NCBI GenBank assembly: GCA_003439945.1
Contig: QVRM01006585.1
Span: forward strand, 1 to 64,000
Length of the DNA stretch: 64,000 nt
Source: Dermanyssus gallinae
Lineage: Eukaryota > Arthropoda > Arachnida > Mesostigmata > Dermanyssidae
Direction: 5' to 3'
Shown here: positions 34,095-44,558 of the stretch, piece by piece
Layout: the number at the start of each line of letters is the position of its first letter
Position numbering within the stretch: position 1 is the first letter of the stretch
Notes under the pieces: generated by a model
Databases searched by the model: none
Seen by the model: only the letters and a program-made list of their open reading frames with translations
What the model was told of the DNA's origin: nothing
Position numbers and translations under genes: made by a program

Positions 34095-34242
34095 GTAGTA
34101 TTTATATACATATATATATATTACTTATGGCATAATTTTATTTAGCTCATAACGGGTGTAAACAATATATATATATATATTGTTGTTGGTGTATATATAT
34201 ATTGTTGTTGGTGTAAACAATATTTCTATATATATATATATA

Positions 34243-34285
<43 letters not shown>
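34095..34285. repeat. Compound (TA)n with a TTGTTGTTGGTGTA phrase
   Basis: Several (TA)n blocks are interleaved with two copies of ATTGTTGTTGGTGTA (34180-34215). ACAATATTTCTATA near 34220 is mirrored by TATAGAAAATATTGT near 34282, so the outer parts form an inverted repeat around a TA core. Confidence 0.85.
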
Positions 34286-34287
<2 letters not shown>

Positions 34288-34810
34288 AATATTGTGATGA
34301 TTTATTAATCATTTACAATACGTTTGCACACTCGGCAGTGCTCGCCTAAATATATATATATATATATATATGAGAAGTTAAGAAGCTTCTACACTGGATT
34401 ATACGCAAAACTACCCATACCTTTTTGGTAAAGTCGGCCGTTATGACAATTTTTTTTGTCGCATCAAACGACGGGTTAGAAGGACCAAGTATCTTGCGCT
34501 CGAGCCCTCTTCCTTTCATTGTGCCAACCTGTAGAATGAACGAACGGGAGAAATACACTGGTTATTTTGCGGTCATTATGATCCGAATAAAATCTGTATC
34601 TAAAAATGAGAAATAATATATATATAAGGTCTGTGCTATCTTATGAGATTAGTTTGCAACGTCGTATTTGCTTCGTATTCCCTCTCTATTTATCGACCTG
34701 TCACTAACGGGATGTATATATATATATATAGGTGTAACGCGGAATCGTGAGGTGATCGCGTCTAATCGTCGGGTAGGACTAGTGTGGTACCCCCTTGCCG
34801 AACCTCAATA

Positions 34811-34836
34811 GGGGGGGGGGGGGGGGAGGAGGGGGA
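34811..34836. repeat. Poly-G tract
   Basis: 16 G, then AGGA, then five G. A strong G-quadruplex candidate on the plus strand. Confidence 0.93.
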
Positions 34837-35100
34837 TCTGCTGGCCTGTCAATTCGGGCCGCCAAGCGCTCCTGCCCTATGCCAACGCGTAACCTGCGTA
34901 GGCGGCGGGAGTGTAAGTAAGTCTCTCTCTTTTGCTATATATAACTCAACATGCAAACGCTAACTATTTAGCCTGTCCGTGGATGCAATCTCTGACTGAA
35001 AGATGTCTACACAGAGACTTATGTAAGACAATAACGTCAAAAATGGGGCAGAGAGAAAGACAGCGAGTAGTAGTTCCTGCCTCCTTTCGAGCCGCCTTAC

Positions 35101-35454
35101 GTGAGCATTGTTGTTTTTGTTGTTGTTGTTGTTGTGAAGAAGGTGCGACTCGGGAGGTTCGCTCGCGTTGCCGAGCGCGACCGCAGTAACAGTGGCGGCC
35201 GCAGCCATTGCGGCGGCCGCAGCGATAGAGTTACGGAACGGGCTACCGTCGACCGCTGCCATGGTCGATCGCACCGAGCGACTCGGCGTCAGCACCTCGG
35301 AACCCCTCGGGGGCCGAGGTGGCTTCTTTTGACCGGCCAACGTCTGAACGGCCGGGTGAGCGTTGGGCATCGCCGACGAACATTGCGCCGAAGTTTTGTT
35401 GAGGGGCATGGCGGGCGATGACTCGCCTCGCGCTGCCTCGCGACTGAGGATCTC
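35101..35454 (-). CDS. CAP-Gly gene, exon D (Pro/Ala/Asn-rich)
   Basis: This is an internal exon of 118 codons on the minus strand. The acceptor is TTGCGTTCGTAG before GAGATCCTC and the donor is GCTCAC followed by GTAAGGCG. Both borders are in phase 0, matching the end of the exon at 41398-41658. The protein begins EILSREAARGE, passes through a proline-rich basic stretch (KKPPRPPRGSE) that could bind SH3 domains, then a serine/arginine stretch (TPSRSVRST), then an alanine-rich stretch (SIAAAAAMAAAATVTAVAL). It ends in an asparagine run (NNNNNKNNN) from AAC triplets. It is GC-rich against AT-rich flanks, as expected for coding DNA. No known domain lies within it; it is probably a disordered linker downstream of the CAP-Gly domain. 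The next exon must lie left of 35100 and is not identified with confidence. Confidence 0.78.
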
Positions 35455-35614
35455 CTACGAACGCAAGAAGATGCAAGCGAATTCAGTGGAAGCAACAGAG
35501 GGGGCCAATAGATGAAAAGCGTGAACTTCGCAAATTCAACACCATATCTGGTAGGCGAATTTCTGCTCCTTTATGTCGAATACCTCATCATTTTGTCTAC
35601 AACTCTCAAAACAG

Positions 35615-35970
35615 GGATCTTGATGATTATCATGACGATGAGTTCATTCGGCGTGCGACCACCGCGCTTGAAAGTGAGCGACATCACGCCGGAGAAACGA
35701 CGTAAACTGTCTCGTTAACTGACACGGGCGGCCATCCGTATTTTTTACATTATTATAGAACCCGTAATTTTTCGTATATATTGCAGAAACAAACATTTAG
35801 AGGAGGAACGTTAACTAACGTTACTAGAGTGACGACGACACTACCAACAAGCAGCCAACGAGTGGCCGAGCTGAACGATCGATCAAACGAACTCAACTAT
35901 CGAAGCGAAAACAGCGCATGTGTCGCTATGCAAATTTGTGATTCGATGCTATCAAAAATGCTGTCGTGAT
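35615..35970 (+). other. Coding-like plus-strand segment
   Basis: After an acceptor-like site (CTCTCAAAACAG at 35603-35614) one plus frame reads DLDDYHDDEFIRRATTALES and runs to a stop at 35703. Another reads VRPPRLKVSDITPEKRRKLS and stops at 35718. A second segment after TATATATTGCAG at 35786 reads TLPTSSQRVAELNDRSNELN and stops at 35969. These look protein-like but the frames do not join under the borders I can see. It may be a small plus-strand gene overlapping the CAP-Gly intron, or chance. Confidence 0.22.
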
Positions 35971-37119
35971 ACATCAGTAGCTGTTAGTAGCAGCTAGACT
36001 AATCTTGTTCCCAAAACCTTCCGATGTATGCGAGTATTAAATAAAAAAAAAATGATAATAGCACACAAACGCATGAAGCGTAACATTCGATCAGAGGCGG
36101 TTACGTGGAGAAACGTTAGTTACGACTGGTCGACAGATCGAGTTAATAATCGAAGAATCGAAAAATACAAATTGCCAGTCTCTACTAACGTTGTAGTCGC
36201 TAATCGTTTCACCGCGGTATTCTGCTGGTTTCGACCGTTGCAATTGCTCGACAGATTGTCTCTATGCTCCGATCTAGAGAGGCAGCAGCTCGTTCTCCGG
36301 TTGACACACTAACAGGAAGCTAATATAGCTTGTGTGTGCGAAGCCCTCTAATGTCCGGCAACAGTCTATGCCATGCCGCACTACGCCGGCTACACAGTAC
36401 GGCGCCAGAGGGATACCAAAACGGTAGCAGATTGTCGGCCACATTGTCTCACGTGCACCGCAACGATCAGGGTATCGTGCACTGCCACAGCATCACCACC
36501 ACCATGATCGTCGTCGTCGTCGTCATTATCATCAGCGACATCATCAGCAGCTGCAGCAGCAGCAGCAGAGCGCGTAGCAATACGCGTGCCATATACGTTG
36601 CGGGACGTGCAGAGCTGGCTCTATGTCGCGCTATAACTACGACCCCTCTGTCATCATTATCGCGAGTAGCAACAACAAAAGCAGCAACAGCAGCAGCATC
36701 ACCATCAAAATCCCCACCATACGCGTCTCCCAGCAGCTGGGAACGTCGGAAGCAATCAAAACACAATGTCAATGCGCATTCGGCGCGGCGTCTCCTGTAC
36801 GTAAATCATATCTCATCTTATTATCTCAAATGATCCTCATCATCGTCATCATCATCACATTTTGGTCTCACTCATATTGAGTATGCATGTATCATATGCA
36901 TTTATACGGTTGTTAGCTGCTCGCGGCTGGTTATTTGAGACCGACAGTGCAGTGATCTTGTCGCAAGGTTCAGGCAGGCAGACACATGAAACTTCGTACA
37001 CGCCTGAGAGCACAGTCGACAGACGTATTCCTCGTGGAAGTTCGTCGCAATTATAGCAATTTAGTTTTGCGTACTAGCGTTTGCTTGATGAACCACAAGA
37101 CATACACATCAGGAATCAA

Positions 37120-37121
<2 letters not shown>
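35971..37121. other. Intronic DNA with two open plus frames
   Basis: Plus frames of 94 codons (36028-36312) and 167 codons (36330-36833) are open but contain TCA/ATC/CAG triplet bias and no known motif. The region lies inside the minus-strand CAP-Gly gene, between its exons C and D only in part; I read it as intron. Confidence 0.35.

Positions 37122-37158
<37 letters not shown>
37122..37158. repeat. (TA)n microsatellite
   Basis: About 18 units. Confidence 0.93.
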
Positions 37159-37161
<3 letters not shown>

Positions 37162-37304
37162 TGTACTTACAAACGAATGCTTATATAAGCTACACATTCA
37201 TAAGTATTTGACTTAAATTATATATCACGAATAACCAAAACTACTTAAAAAGTGATCTAAAATTAGCATTTTGTAAGGAGCCAGATATTCTATATTATGC
37301 CCTA

Positions 37305-37400
37305 TATATGCCTCATGTTGAGTTCCAAGCCCGTTTGCAACGGAAATCAGTCTAGAATTAAAAACAGCCTCCCTAAATCCTTCTTTAATTCTAGGTTTAC
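37305..37400 (+). repeat. SINE family 2, 3' end fragment
   Basis: The order TATGCCTCATGTTGAGTTCC, AAGCCCGT, TCTAGAATTAAAAACAGCCT repeats the 3' end of the elements at 21055 and 61280 (GCCTCACGG.GAGTTC, AAGCGCGT, AATTAAAAACAACCT). Confidence 0.5.
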
Positions 37401-37686
37401 AGCAAACTGTACATTTGCTCTATCAACGTCTGAAGAAGCTACCCGTGAAAATGGAGTCATTATTGAACAAATTTGCAGAAGGCAGAAATACCCGGGTAAA
37501 TTTGACGAGACACTGAGGCCTTGGACAGCTACGCGCACTGTGCGTGAAAAGCAAAGATGAACTTAAACGAAGCAGCACAGTAAGAAAAGTTGCGTTGCTA
37601 TGTTTGCGCACAGATATTTCGTAATAATGTCTATAAGCAAAATATATATATATATATAAACCAGAAATATTGTGCATTTCAAGAAA

Positions 37687-37691
<5 letters not shown>

Positions 37692-37741
<50 letters not shown>
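37692..37741. repeat. (TA)n flanked by an inverted repeat
   Basis: AATATTGTGCATTTCAAGAAATGCA lies left and TGCATTCCTTAAACATGCACAATATT right, an imperfect inverted repeat around the TA core (37664-37768). It may be an old fold-back element whose loop became a microsatellite. Confidence 0.75.
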
Positions 37742-37769
37742 GCATTCCTTAAACATGCACAATATTTTT

Positions 37770-38717
37770 GGTATGAATAATAACACCTACCTTAATCACA
37801 TACTGTTTCATCAGTATATGAGGTTGTGACTACGAACAAAGGAAACAATGAGCATTGAATGAATAAGAACTTACCGCCTACACCGGGCTAGCTCAAGTGT
37901 TTTTTGAAAGTTCAGCTGAATAGATTTTGCTTCACTTATTTCTGCCAAGTCTATTTGCTACGAACGGCAGAGTACGTTTTTCCTATTTTGTTTTTTACGC
38001 ACCGTTATGTCTCTTATTCGACTTGTTACATACGTGCTACTTACTGCTAGTTCAGACGAGGCCAAAGACACATAATTCGCAAATTGCCGGCTGATAGATC
38101 TACTCGTTGCTCAGCTAGTCGATACTACATATTTCCGTTCTACACTGCTGAAGACAGTCAGTCACACGATTAACGCACAAGTGGCCGATGGACACTTCCC
38201 GGTGAGGCGACGCCAGGCTGCTGAACAAGCGCAGCTCTAGTTGTGTTTTCAAACAAATCAAACAGCATTCTCGTTCCCTTACTGCAGCTGTTGCTATTAA
38301 CGATTGGGTAGCAGCAGCAGCAGCAGCAGCAAGCTTGCAAACGGCAAACATTATCATTAGTGTTGTTAGGCTCACTAGAAGAGATCATAGTGGATATAAG
38401 AAGGTGCAGCTGGAGGAGGAGATTTACGGGCGTAATCCGAACAGATTGGTAACTCGAAGGTTGCTGGACTGTTCCGCTCTTTCGAGCGGTCAATCCCTAC
38501 GATAGATATGCTAAGGTAAGTGAAAACAGAAACGGAGAATGAGAAAGAGACTGTATAAAAGGCGGCTGCTGGTCATATGGGGCGTTCGTTCTCTGTTAAA
38601 TAGAGGTATTATAGGTTACTTCTTTATTAGCCAGGTAGATGAACGCAGCAGTAGTCGTCGCGGCGCTTATACAAGCCACCTTCTCGCGGTACGCATATAT
38701 GTTTGCAAGCATATGGA
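37770..38717. other. Intronic spacer
   Basis: It contains a (CAG)n block at 38310-38331. Minus frames across it (38115-38493) are open for 86-107 codons without a known motif. (TA)n begins at 38718. Confidence 0.35.
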
Positions 38718-38857
38718 AATATATATATATATATATATATATATACGCCAAATACAAACGCGCCGATTGAATGCTGTGAGCAATCAAGTCTCTGTTTGTG
38801 CATTTCTGTCTCTTTCTTTCTCCCTCTCTTTATATATATATATATATATATATATAA
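38718..38857. repeat. Two (TA)n arrays with a CT-rich spacer
   Basis: (TA)n at 38718-38745 and 38831-38857, separated by CT-rich DNA. Confidence 0.9.
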
Positions 38858-38861
38858 ATAT

Positions 38862-39015
38862 AACCTCAGCCAACAATTAATATCCACGGGACTATTCGGA
38901 CTGCTTTGTGAGACGAACCCCATAAATACAAATGTGCAACGGTGGAGCTCGAACCCGTGCACTTATGTGTCTCCTCTGGTCACGACGAGCATGCGAATGC
39001 ACCACGTTATCGGGC

Positions 39016-39019
<4 letters not shown>
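38862..39019 (-). repeat. tRNA-derived SINE, family 1, copy B
   Basis: The inverted member of the family. Reading the minus strand, CGAGCCCGATAACGTGGTGC starts the head, GTGCACGGGTTCGAGCTCC is the B-box region, and the body ends with GTGGATATTAATTGTTGGCT. The head abuts (TA)n at 39020 and the tail abuts (TA)n at 38857, so it is a SINE sitting between two TA arrays. Confidence 0.78.

Positions 39020-39094
<75 letters not shown>
39020..39094. repeat. (TA)n microsatellite
   Basis: About 36 units adjoining the SINE. Confidence 0.95.
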
Positions 39095-39097
<3 letters not shown>

Positions 39098-39371
39098 CAT
39101 ACATTCCAATAATCAATGCGTTATTGCACCTTATCGTTTATAACTCTTTTAAATTTGATGTCTGATATTTTTTTTAAGACGGCACAATCTAATTATCCAC
39201 TTAGTAAGTGCCTTAACAGACGCTACCGAGGTAGCACCATCTTGCTGACACTTAGCTCCTTCGGATGTTACTCTCGCTTATTGTAACGTTTATACAAACT
39301 TCTCAAAAACAACAGATGTTTCCATAGTTTAACCTAAGCCAAAAATGTATGAAACGGTGGATCGAGATAAG

Positions 39372-39374
<3 letters not shown>

Positions 39375-39431
<57 letters not shown>
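39375..39431. repeat. (TA)n microsatellite
   Basis: About 28 units in the intron. Confidence 0.95.
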
Positions 39432-39435
<4 letters not shown>

Positions 39436-40440
39436 TTTTACTATCAATGACCCAATAATAAAACTAATCATCTTACTGCACGACACTATCCACGCAACAC
39501 CACTATATGCATCCTAGTTATGGTAGATACTACTTAAGTTTACTTTAACTAGTTGCATGCTCTCTTGCTTGAAAAATTGTAGAAGCCGCACCTCATTATC
39601 TAGATTGCTGCAATTAGTCATCACGTAAAGTGTTTCCTATCTCCCTTATAAAACAACAGCTTATAAGCGTGTGTTAATTGCACGTCGTCGGTGGCAAAGG
39701 TATCAATAGTATCTATTTTTGGCTAACATTCACTGGCTGCATTACATTTTTAGGTCTTAAATCTAACGTAAAATCGTGCAAACATAACGCTTGAGTTTAA
39801 ACCTTACATAAAGCAAAAGATTGGCCTGCGGACCTAGGTGGCGTGTCGTTACATCGATTAGAAATATGGTCAAGAAGAGAAAATTAATACATGTTGAACG
39901 ACGGACAAGCATTACGGGACAGTATAGCAAAAGCTTTTTACCATTCCGGGTACTGCGCAACCGACGCCGTGTTAAGCAGTCACCCGTCATTTACCATTAA
40001 TAAATGCTTGCTGCCAGACGAATTATGGAGATCTAACCATCGAGATCCGATTGGCATCTAATAAGGTAAAGCGACACGGTTGTTGAATATACATATGCCT
40101 TATAAAAATTGGTAGTATCTGTCTACTGGACTTTGAGTTCAGTTATGCGGGTATCGCTTGATCTATTCACATTTAACATTCCGTGAGACACGAAGAGCTC
40201 GCTGCACTAATGCTACATGCATATTCAATGTGAGTTAAATAAATGTCATGATGAGCATTGTCGATTCTGCCTTGTCCTCTGCAGAGGTGCCGTTCAACGG
40301 TGCCCGTTGTTACTAAAATCAAACGAAAATAAATAGGATTTTATCCCAATCTGCTCAATCTCTCCCAGTCAACTTTAATCATAAACATAGAGGGATCACA
40401 CACAAACCTTCTCATTTTGTCTGCAGTTTCATTTGACTGT
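39432..40440. other. Intronic spacer
   Basis: AT-rich single-copy-looking DNA. No feature recognised. Confidence 0.4.
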
Positions 40441-40444
40441 CTCA

Positions 40445-40870
40445 ACTGTTTCAACTGTTTGTTTATTGACATTTCTTGTAGATAATTGCACACATTAATT
40501 TCAATCTCCATTAAGCACATAGCTTGTTCGGAGCCTCTTTTATGAATAACAATGTATAATTTATATATGCCATTTTCACCTATTTACAATATATTGCGAC
40601 ATGATTGTATTTTTATATCACTTTTAACCAGATACCAAAGTTTCCAGATAATGCTCTTTGAGATCGCATTTGAATTTGAGCAGGGACTTTGTCTGCCTAA
40701 CGGAGGCCGGTACTTTGTTCCAGTAGGAGGCCCCAATGTTTCTGATTGATAGCCTTGACTGGTTGGAGTTGGCGTGTGACAGAGTAAGCAGGTTTGATGC
40801 GTTACCCCTTGTAGATATAGGTGTTGCTGATGTTGCCAGACCAATCTCGTTTCTCAATAACAAATCTTAG
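40445..40870 (-). pseudogene. LINE 3' end (CR1/L2-type C-terminus)
   Basis: The minus frame from 40863 reads NSNQSRLSIRNIGASYWNKV, then PASVRQTKSLLKFKCDLKEH and a stop near 40624. The phrase 'R.G..YWN.LP..R...SL..FK..L..' is the usual C-terminal signature of CR1/L2-like and related LINE proteins. The 3' UTR continues to about 40445 and ends with AATGTCAATAAACAAACAG followed by a TTGAAACAG tail-like sequence. Only the last 75 codons remain, so it is 5' truncated. Confidence 0.68.
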
Positions 40871-41185
40871 TTCCACTTATTGGAACAAACCCCTCCAGAT
40901 GTGCGCGCAACTTGCTCTTTAAAAATTGTTAAACAAAATGCCAAACAATACTATTTAGGTACCGTGCTCTAATATCACCCCAATGCGATACTAATCATAA
41001 TGGGAATATACAAAATATTACGAAGACATGTAATATTAACATTCAATACTATCCCTTGATGGCCTTGAGAAGCTGTGCACCTTTGTAATAACAAATGTAA
41101 ATGATTCATTTCATAAAAAGCAAAAAAAAGAAAATCATAAAACCTATTTATCTATGTAGTGTATAACCACATAGATCATCAACAT

Positions 41186-41259
41186 CTACGATAATATAAT
41201 ACTTAATATTATCGTAGCTGACCCTAAAATTGCACACATTGAAATTAATGTGTGCAATT
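41186..41259. repeat. Two adjacent small hairpins
   Basis: CTACGATAATATA (41186-41198) pairs with TAATATTATCGTAG (41204-41217). Ten bases later AATTGCACACATT (41228-41240) pairs with AATGTGTGCAATT (41247-41259). Both stems are perfect over 12-13 bp. Confidence 0.85.
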
Positions 41260-41300
41260 ATCTTACAAGAAATGTCAATAAACAAACAGTTGAACTAGTT
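41237..41300 (+). repeat. Inverted copy of the LINE 3' tail
   Basis: ATTGAAATTAATGTGTGCAA, TTATCTTACAAGAAATGTCA and ATAAACAAACAGTTGAA repeat the last 60 bases of the LINE at 40445-40510 in opposite orientation, with one extra T and few changes. The two 3' ends point away from each other. Confidence 0.8.
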
Positions 41301-41397
41301 GAAAAATAGACTGTATTAATATCATTTGTCGCACTAAGAGGTCACCACAAGTATTTGTTGCTCTAGGAGACGAAAAACTACAGTGTTTTGCTCTTAC

Positions 41398-41658
41398 CGT
41401 CATTTGTTGTTGTTGTTGCTGCTGCTCTTGTTGTTGTTGTTGATGAGTAAGCAGATGCCACAGCTCAACTTCGCTGAGTCGCGTCTCGTGAAGAAACTCC
41501 TCAAAGCGTCCACTTCGGCGGGAGACGAGCGAGGTGCAGTCGGTGTCCAGACTCCACGGCTCATCATGCGACAGCGAGTACACGGACGTCGATGAGGACG
41601 TAATTGTGGTCGCAGCTGCTGCAGCTACTTCGTCGATTAACCGCTCCAGAGGAAACAC
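41398..41658 (-). CDS. CAP-Gly gene, exon C (polyglutamine)
   Basis: An internal 87-codon exon. The acceptor is ATCTCGATCCGTAG before GTGTTTCCTC and the donor is ATGACG followed by GTAAGAGC. Phase is 0 at both ends, joining VPSYK of the previous exon to VFPLERLIDEV here. After the CAP-Gly domain ends, the sequence has an alanine run (DEVAAAAA), a Thr/Ser-rich stretch (TTITSSSTSVYSLS), the acidic phrase HDEPWSLDTDCTSL, a helical segment RFEEFLHETRLSEVELWHLL, and a glutamine run of five Q, E, seven Q. The run is encoded by mixed CAA/CAG codons. It is likely a linker with a short coiled-coil-prone helix. The continuous triplet run on a coding strand shows that the CAA repeats of this genome reach into exons. 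Confidence 0.85.
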
Positions 41659-41660
41659 CT

Positions 41661-42230
41661 ACGGATCGAGATTGTTTGTGTGCGGTGATAATGTTGATAA
41701 TGATATGTACTTATTACTACTGGCCGCTTCTTTCTAGAGAGACAGTCGCAGTATGCAGACTCGAACTTGCACGTAAACCTACACATGATAAATACATGCA
41801 CGGCCGCCGCGTACACACGACCGTGGCGCGCATACCATCACATGGACCAACACATTACACTCTACGACGTCGTTCATAAACGCGTATTGCGCACGCACAG
41901 ATAGAAGCACGTATTCAAGCGCATAGAGAAGGTCGAATTAATTGAATTTGTAATTTACGACGCACTTTTACATATTGCCAGCATCATCGACAAGGGTTTT
42001 CTCGTCTTGCCTTCGTTTCGTCTCACAAATAAAGACAAGAAAAAACACGATCATGCGCCCGTCTGATCGTTGTCAGTCGCCTCTGCAATGTTCGACGTGC
42101 ACGTAAGCTAGATGTACGTGCCGTCCTGCGTCACGTAACCCGAAAAACGCATCATGTAGTGTGAGACACAGTGCACTAGTACAACTATGTGCAGTTCTAT
42201 ATATTTACATATATATTAATGTTACGTGCT
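41661..42230. other. Intronic spacer
   Basis: Intron DNA upstream of exon C. No feature recognised. Confidence 0.4.
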
Positions 42231-42242
42231 TTCTCTGTTTTC

Positions 42243-43740
42243 TGCGCTTCCGAAGTTCCCGTCCAGTCGGCGCGACGCCACCCAGGAGACGAAGCATACA
42301 AAACAATTGCTGCCGTTTTACCAGGCTGCAGGCGAGTTAACCCGGTCGAGTTAGAGATTCTTGGGGCTCCGCTTAGTCCACAAAGTATTTTCAAGACCTT
42401 AGGAGAACTTAAACGCCGCGCGTTGCTACAGACGCGACCTCGTCTGTTGGCTATGCACTCACAAGCGGCACTATGCCTTTGGAGGTATAGTTTAGGTTCC
42501 CCTAAATTCAACTACACACTACGCACTTCACCGACAAGCCAATGTCCCGACGCCCTGCAATCGTATGACGACTCTACGAGGGACATATTGAGCGAAGTTC
42601 TCAACATTGACTTCACGGACAGTACGTGGCGAAGAGCAAGTCTCCCCATAAGAGAAGGTGGACTGGGTATTCGATCAGCAACCGAATTGGCCCCCATATG
42701 TTACGCAGCGTCATTAATAGAATTCGGCCAGCTGGCTGAGACGCTAGTTGACCCGAGTGCTCACCACCGGTTGTACATAGCTAAGCAGAAGAAGAGTCAC
42801 TGGTCAAACTGAGATTGGATCCAGGCCCTTGGGAAAAACATACCACGCAAAGAGTGCTCGACAACTACAGATGCAAAGTCATAACCCGTGAGATCATCGA
42901 AAGTCTTGAGTCTCCCACAGAGAAAGCGGTCTTCTTGGCCGCACGAGACACCTTCAGCGGCGGATTTCTCAGGGCTCTTCCGTCACCGCAGCTCGGCACC
43001 ATGCTGGACAACATCTCATTCCGCATGGTGTCGGCTCTAAGAATCGGTGGGCAAATATGCGAACCTCACATTTGTAAGGCCTGTGGAAAACCAGTGGAGA
43101 AGGATGGCCTCCACCCATTGAGTTGCATCAAGAGCCAAGGTCGGGCCCCTAGGCACACCGAACTAAACTCAATAATTCAAAGAGCTCTCCGGAAAGCGGG
43201 AATACCTAGCATGCTGGAACCCAGACTAGGACTACATGACGATAAAAGGCCTGACGGTGTGGTGTGACCATTGCGCCGTGGGAAAAAGGCAAATGCCTGG
43301 TTTGGGATGCGACAGTATCCTGCACGGCCGCACCGTCTTATTTATGCCACAGCGCGACGTAAGCGGGATGGGTTGCCGAACATGCAGAAAAGAAAAGTGG
43401 CGTAAACACACAGAGTTAGAGCATAGATACAATTTCGTGCCGATCGCAATGGAAACATTGGGCCCGGTCAGCAGAAGTACAAGGAAATTTATAAAAGACT
43501 TAGGTGATCGAATACGAGCAAACACCGGGGATATACGCGAAGACGAATTTCTGAGGCAGCTGCTTTCACTGGCAGTTTGCAGAGGAAATGCCGCGTCGAT
43601 ATTAGGTGCGATGGGCTGAGAATGGCTAGATGGTAACCATGAAATAACGAGGATACACATTCACACCTCACAATTGTATTGTCCTAACACATAATAATGA
43701 TAATTGATAATAATAATTGTTATTATTATTATTTTTATTA
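42243..43740 (+). pseudogene. LINE with C-terminal restriction-like endonuclease, longest fragment
   Basis: This is the best preserved member of the family seen in the tandem unit. In order: TIAAVLPGCRRVNPVELEIL (reverse transcriptase C-terminal side), FNYTLRTSPTSQCPDALQSY, TWRRASLPIREGGLGIRSA, then a frameshift at about 42810. After it comes a knuckle CKACGKPVEKDGLHPLSC, RHTELNSIIQRALRKAGIPS, KRPDGVV, a stop (TGA near 43266), a frameshift, CLVWDATVSCTAAPSYL, a basic stretch, IAMETLGPVSRSTRKFIKDL and LAVCRGNAASILGAMG before the final stop. PDG followed about 15 residues later by WD fits the PD..D motif of R2-type endonucleases; this is an inference. At least three breaks make it dead. The 3' UTR ends in TAA/TTA repeats near 43740. 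It lies in an intron of the CAP-Gly gene, antisense to it. Confidence 0.78.
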
Positions 43741-44558
43741 TTATAGACAATCATAAAAATAGGATGTCGCTAAATAAGCCTATTTCATTTGATATCCTAA
43801 TAAAACAACCATATGTACAAAGTGCGGTTTCATATTATTGGTATAACTGCGATGCGAGACGTCTGTCTATTTGCATTTTTAGATGAAATAGAAGTTTGGT
43901 GTCATTCTGGGACGGACAGATAATTCATTAGTAAAACTTCGTATGACGGCAGGTTAGAATAGCTGAGTCGAGAAACCCATGCACGAAAACAGGCCATCCT
44001 TCTTATTAAAACCACCTCCAAGAATCCCATGACATAAGAACACTGCGACCATTGATAACCAGGTAGCGTCGTGGTACAGCTTAAATAAAGCTATGCAGGT
44101 AGAGTCAAATCTTCGGATCACAAATATCTTCATTCACGAACACTAGAGAAACATAAACGGATACCGGTATATCACATAGGCTTGTAATTCCAACATTGCC
44201 GGACCTAGCTATTGATAACCTACCAACAATCTATTGTACTAAAGGGAATGTTGAAACATCATTGCGTGACGACGATGATTCACATTGGGTCGGGCCGTTC
44301 ATACACAACTGGATCGGACAAAAACATTAGCCGCCGTGTACGGATTGATTGCATAACAAAATGTGCCCTCTTTTGTGCAGAAGTAAAGACGTTTTCCATT
44401 TTACTAAAATTAAGAATGCGTAAATAATAAATAAAGAAGTAGACATCAGCCATGACGCCAAATTGAAACCGATGGCTGGTTGCTAATAGCGCGGTTAGAC
44501 CGCCGTTGCTGTGAGCAGCCTCGTTTAGGAGAACTTGTGCGGCTGGACGGACGCTTAC
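43741..44558. other. Intronic spacer
   Basis: Intron between exons B and C of the CAP-Gly gene. No further features recognised beside the LINE. Confidence 0.45.

Noticed and set aside
44280..44558. Continuation of the CAP-Gly frame past the exon B donor
   Set aside because: Homology stops at VPSYK, a strong GTAAGCG donor is present, and exon C continues the protein in phase.
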